From: an uncultured Planctomycetaceae bacterium
GTDB taxonomy: Bacteria; Planctomycetota; Planctomycetia; Planctomycetales; Planctomycetaceae
Direction: 5' to 3'
NCBI GenBank assembly: GCA_913031625.1
Contig: CAJWGB010000007.1
Span: 1-57,937 of the forward strand
DNA: 57,937 nt
Shown in pieces: positions 55,604-57,937 of this stretch. A program made the translations under genes and the position numbers. Within the stretch, counting starts at the first letter, position 1. Each line of letters opens with the position of its first letter. The notes under the pieces are model-generated. The model was given only the letters and a program-made list of their open reading frames with translations, did no database searches and was not told the DNA's origin.

Positions 55604-56374
55604 ATGACGACTGCAGATTCACAGCCAACAACCCGACGCGAACTCTGTCGCCAGACGCTGGGCAGCATGTTGACATTTTCTGTGCTGGAAGCACTCTGTC
55701 GCGGCGATGCCTTTTCCGGTGAAGTAAAGCCCGTCATCAATAAGTGGGTGTCTGACCTGAATGCGCTCGGTCAGGATGTGAAGGATCGAAAGATCCCGCA
55801 GATCATCTGGCAGCACAAGGTCGAGGATCTGTTCGCTCAGGTGGAACTCAAGGAACTGCTGAAACTCGTCGACTTCGAGAAGCTGACGAAGGATGTGAAG
55901 ATTCCGGACAACGGAGCAAAGAGTCTGGGCTTTAAGTTCCCCGAAGTAGAGGGTATTCCTCGAAAGATTGTCTTCGGTAAGCAGATCTTCGCACTTAAAA
56001 AAGGCCGCTCAGTTGTTCCTCACGGCCACAATAACATGGCCACTGCCTTCCTGATTCTGGGCGGCAAACTGCATGGTCGGCACTGGGATCGGCTTGAAGA
56101 CGAAAAGGATCATATGATCATTCGGCCAACGATCGATGGCAGTTTCGGAGAAGGTGAGTATTCGTCTGTGTCTGACTACAAGGACAATATTCACTGGTTC
56201 AAAGCAACTTCTGACGTTGCCTATATCTTCAACATTCATGTTCTGGACGCCCGGCCAAAGACAGAGAATCGAACGGGGCGTGTCTACGTTAATCCCAACG
56301 GTGAAAAGCTTCGTGGGGGGCTGATTCGTGCTCCACGGATGGGCTACACCGAGTGTCACAAACTGTTCGGCTGA
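55604..56374 (+). CDS. Exported cupin-like protein
   Basis: This 256-residue protein starts with TTRRELCRQTLGSMLTF, a twin-arginine-like signal. The C-terminal half contains VVPHGHNNMATAFLILGGKLHGRHWD, giving histidines 140, 142 and 160 of a cupin-type metal site. The N-terminal half is helical and charged. It is 110 bases upstream of the Tat-exported molybdopterin oxidoreductase and could work with it. I do not recognise the exact family. Confidence 0.72.
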   Translation: MTTADSQPTTRRELCRQTLGSMLTFSVLEALCRGDAFSGEVKPVINKWVSDLNALGQDVKDRKIPQIIWQHKVEDLFAQVELKELLKLVDFEKLTKDVKIPDNGAKSLGFKFPEVEGIPRKIVFGKQIFALKKGRSVVPHGHNNMATAFLILGGKLHGRHWDRLEDEKDHMIIRPTIDGSFGEGEYSSVSDYKDNIHWFKATSDVAYIFNIHVLDARPKTENRTGRVYVNPNGEKLRGGLIRAPRMGYTECHKLFG

Positions 56375-56484
56375 AACGACGGTAATGATGAACGTCAAAA
56401 CCACACTGGCAGATTCAGTGCTTCGCAACGTCTGACCGGACGCGGACCAGAGGCATACAACCCTCATCCACAGGAGACTACCCC

Positions 56485-57732
56485 ATGGCCGGCGATCCAA
56501 TCAGACAGTTTCTTGATGGGCATTTGACGCTGACTCGCAGACATTTCGTGCAGGCGGGCTTACTGTCTGCAGCAGCGGCGGCCTCAATCAACGCTGATGA
56601 ACAGCAGCAGACTCAGCTGACGGAAGTGCTGCAGGATCTTGAACCCTGGCTGACAGAGCAGGATGAGTTTCGAGACGTTTCTCGAGGCAAACCGAAACCT
56701 CACTCACTGCCGGAAGAGAAACGTGCCGAAGTTGGCCTGACTCGGGCAACATGGAAGTTAAACGTCACAAGTGACCCTGAGAATCCCGCGCGGATTCTGA
56801 ATCCGCTCGAAGGTGATACAGCGTTTACTTTCGATGACCTGATGGAACTGGCCAAAACAAATGTCGTCCGGTTTCCCAAAGTGATGACGTGCCTCAATAT
56901 CGGGTGTCCGCTTGGCAACGGCATCTGGGAAGGTGTTCCGCTGCGAGATGTCATCTGGCGCACTCAGCCGAGTGAGAATTTGCGACGCGTGTTTTACTGG
57001 GGCTATCACAACGACGACCCCGAACAGATGTTCCGCAGTTCTTTGCCCGTCGGGCGAATTCTCGAAGACCTCTACGATCTGCCTCCCGTCATCCTGTGTT
57101 ACAAACTCAATGGCGACTGGCTGACACCGGAACGCGGCGGGCCGGTGCGAGTTGTGGTCCCGGAGGCATACGGATTTAAGAGCATTAAGTGGCTGACCAA
57201 CGTCGTTCTGTCAAACCTGCCAACAGCCAACGATACCTATGCCACACAGAACAATGATGTCGACAGCCCGCTGAAGACGTTCTGTGCAACACTGACACCT
57301 CCAGGAAACCCGAAACCCGCCGAGCCGATTCCTGTAACAGGATACGCACAGTCAGGCATCTCCGGTCTCAGCAAAGTTCAGGTCTGGATCCAGCCACGCG
57401 ATGAAGAGTGGTCGAAAGATGATCCGCATTTCACGAAGGCACCCTGGAAGGATGCGACTCTGCTGCCGCCGCCTGACGCATGGGGAGGCAACTTACCGGG
57501 AGGCCGGATTCCTCAAAATACCAGAGACTTTGACCAGTCCGGAAAACCTGTCGACTGGCCACTGCGGCTGTCGAAGGCTCACTGGTGCATGCTGCATCCT
57601 GGACTGCCGGCTGGGAAGTACGTTTTCCGCTGTCGGACGATTGATGCCAACGGACACGCGCAGCCGATGCCTCGACCATTTCGCAAGAGCGGTCACGCAA
57701 AGATCGAATCTGTTCGATTCGAGGTAACCTAG
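56485..57732 (+). CDS. Tat-exported molybdopterin-dependent oxidoreductase (sulfite oxidase family)
   Basis: This 415-residue protein starts with the twin-arginine signal TRRHFVQAG (residues 17-25), so it is exported folded with its cofactor. The oxidoreductase molybdopterin-binding domain (about 85-270) contains FPKVMTCLNIGCPLGNGIWEGVPLRDVI, GYHNDDPEQMFRSSL, GDWLTPERGGPVRVVVPEAYGFKSIKW. The C-terminal dimerisation domain (about 285-412; GYAQSGISGLSKVQVWIQ) is also present. The cysteines in TCLNIGC replace the usual QCAGN-type Mo-binding Cys of sulfite oxidase; one of them may be the ligand. Substrate unknown. Confidence 0.88.
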   Translation: MAGDPIRQFLDGHLTLTRRHFVQAGLLSAAAAASINADEQQQTQLTEVLQDLEPWLTEQDEFRDVSRGKPKPHSLPEEKRAEVGLTRATWKLNVTSDPENPARILNPLEGDTAFTFDDLMELAKTNVVRFPKVMTCLNIGCPLGNGIWEGVPLRDVIWRTQPSENLRRVFYWGYHNDDPEQMFRSSLPVGRILEDLYDLPPVILCYKLNGDWLTPERGGPVRVVVPEAYGFKSIKWLTNVVLSNLPTANDTYATQNNDVDSPLKTFCATLTPPGNPKPAEPIPVTGYAQSGISGLSKVQVWIQPRDEEWSKDDPHFTKAPWKDATLLPPPDAWGGNLPGGRIPQNTRDFDQSGKPVDWPLRLSKAHWCMLHPGLPAGKYVFRCRTIDANGHAQPMPRPFRKSGHAKIESVRFEVT

Positions 57733-57771
57733 ACGAGCTTTCACGAGATCGTAGTGCCATGCAGGCCCGTA

Positions 57772-57937
57772 GCACCCATCGATGTAACCGGTTGCAGCGA
57801 TTGGCTTTGCTGCAGGAAGTGCCTTTCATTAGCGGAAGTGCGCGAGCACTCCGGCCTAACCACCTTCCGAGTTCGAATTGACCAATCCGGCAGCCAACTC
57901 GTAAGCGTGCTCGGCCGGGCGGCTCGCGCCGCTCCGC
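57772..57937 (-). repeat. Dispersed repeat, copy 2 (inverted, cut by the window edge)
   Basis: This is the reverse complement of the repeat at 50378-50543, about 87% identical. Changes are spread through the repeat, more densely in its inner half, and one makes a TAG in the frame that is open in copy 1. The window ends exactly at the outer boundary visible in copy 1 or inside the repeat, so the true end of this copy is unknown. Confidence 0.85.

Noticed and set aside
1-57937. CRISPR array, prophage or integrated plasmid
   Set aside because: No regularly spaced repeats, cas genes, integrase, capsid, replication or conjugation genes are visible.

Overview
The window looks like a piece of a planctomycete chromosome of moderately high GC, probably from the Planctomycetaceae or a relative. 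Evidence is the gene families: two large secreted cytochrome-type proteins of the DUF1549/DUF1553 class (PSCyt/PSD families), a truncated DUF1501 gene, two sulfatases, DUF1080, TIM-barrel sugar isomerases with Tat or Sec signals, DUF6800, a beta-barrel outer membrane protein, FloA with NfeD, and an H4MPT-linked C1 pathway protein. The assignment is inferred from gene content; there is no rRNA to confirm it. There are no phage genes, transposases, CRISPR arrays or rRNA genes. One tRNA, for glutamine, is present.

Layout. 1-4.6 kb (minus): folC, a DUF1549/DUF1553 protein and a DUF1501 gene that breaks off at an AT-rich junction near the left edge. 5.0-6.6 kb (plus): a zinc-ribbon gene overlapping a beta-barrel protein that carries an in-frame TGA. 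6.8-9.6 kb: nei and ogt (minus), then thyX and a short ArsC-like selenoprotein (plus). 9.8-20.8 kb: a sulfatase, a PpiC lipoprotein, a TPR protein, a DUF116-polyprenyl synthase fusion next to a class II terpene cyclase, and a C1 pathway gene. 21.3-33.8 kb: an M3 peptidase, a membrane protein, a second DUF1549/DUF1553 protein, a sugar isomerase, an adenylyltransferase, and a DUF885-PQQ fusion overlapping a sulfatase. 34.2-36.5 kb: DUF1080 and a deiodinase-like selenoprotein. 36.9-44.4 kb: hydrolase, FHA protein, isomerase, MFS transporter and lipoprotein (plus), then nfeD-floA and a very basic protein (minus). 44.6-57.7 kb: mostly housekeeping genes (Sua5, SOD, LeuB, DUF3127, STAS, tRNA-Gln, PhyH, glycosyltransferase, PIN-TRAM, ThiS, ThiG, FmdB), then a cupin-like Tat protein and a Tat-exported molybdopterin oxidoreductase.

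The most striking content is two genes that ordinary gene calling would split at UGA. One is a 395-residue secreted protein with a CxxU centre in a deiodinase-like thioredoxin domain, followed by a DsbD-like domain with a cysteine pair. The other is a 115-residue ArsC-like protein with a UxxC centre. Each has a stem-loop 22-24 nt after the UGA, where a bacterial SECIS should be; one has the apical loop GGUCU. The organism therefore probably makes selenocysteine, although selA, selB, selC and selD are not in this window.

The right edge lies inside an inverted copy of a repeat of about 166 bp also found at 50.4 kb, and the left edge is a chimeric-looking junction. The window may therefore be a whole contig that broke at repeats.
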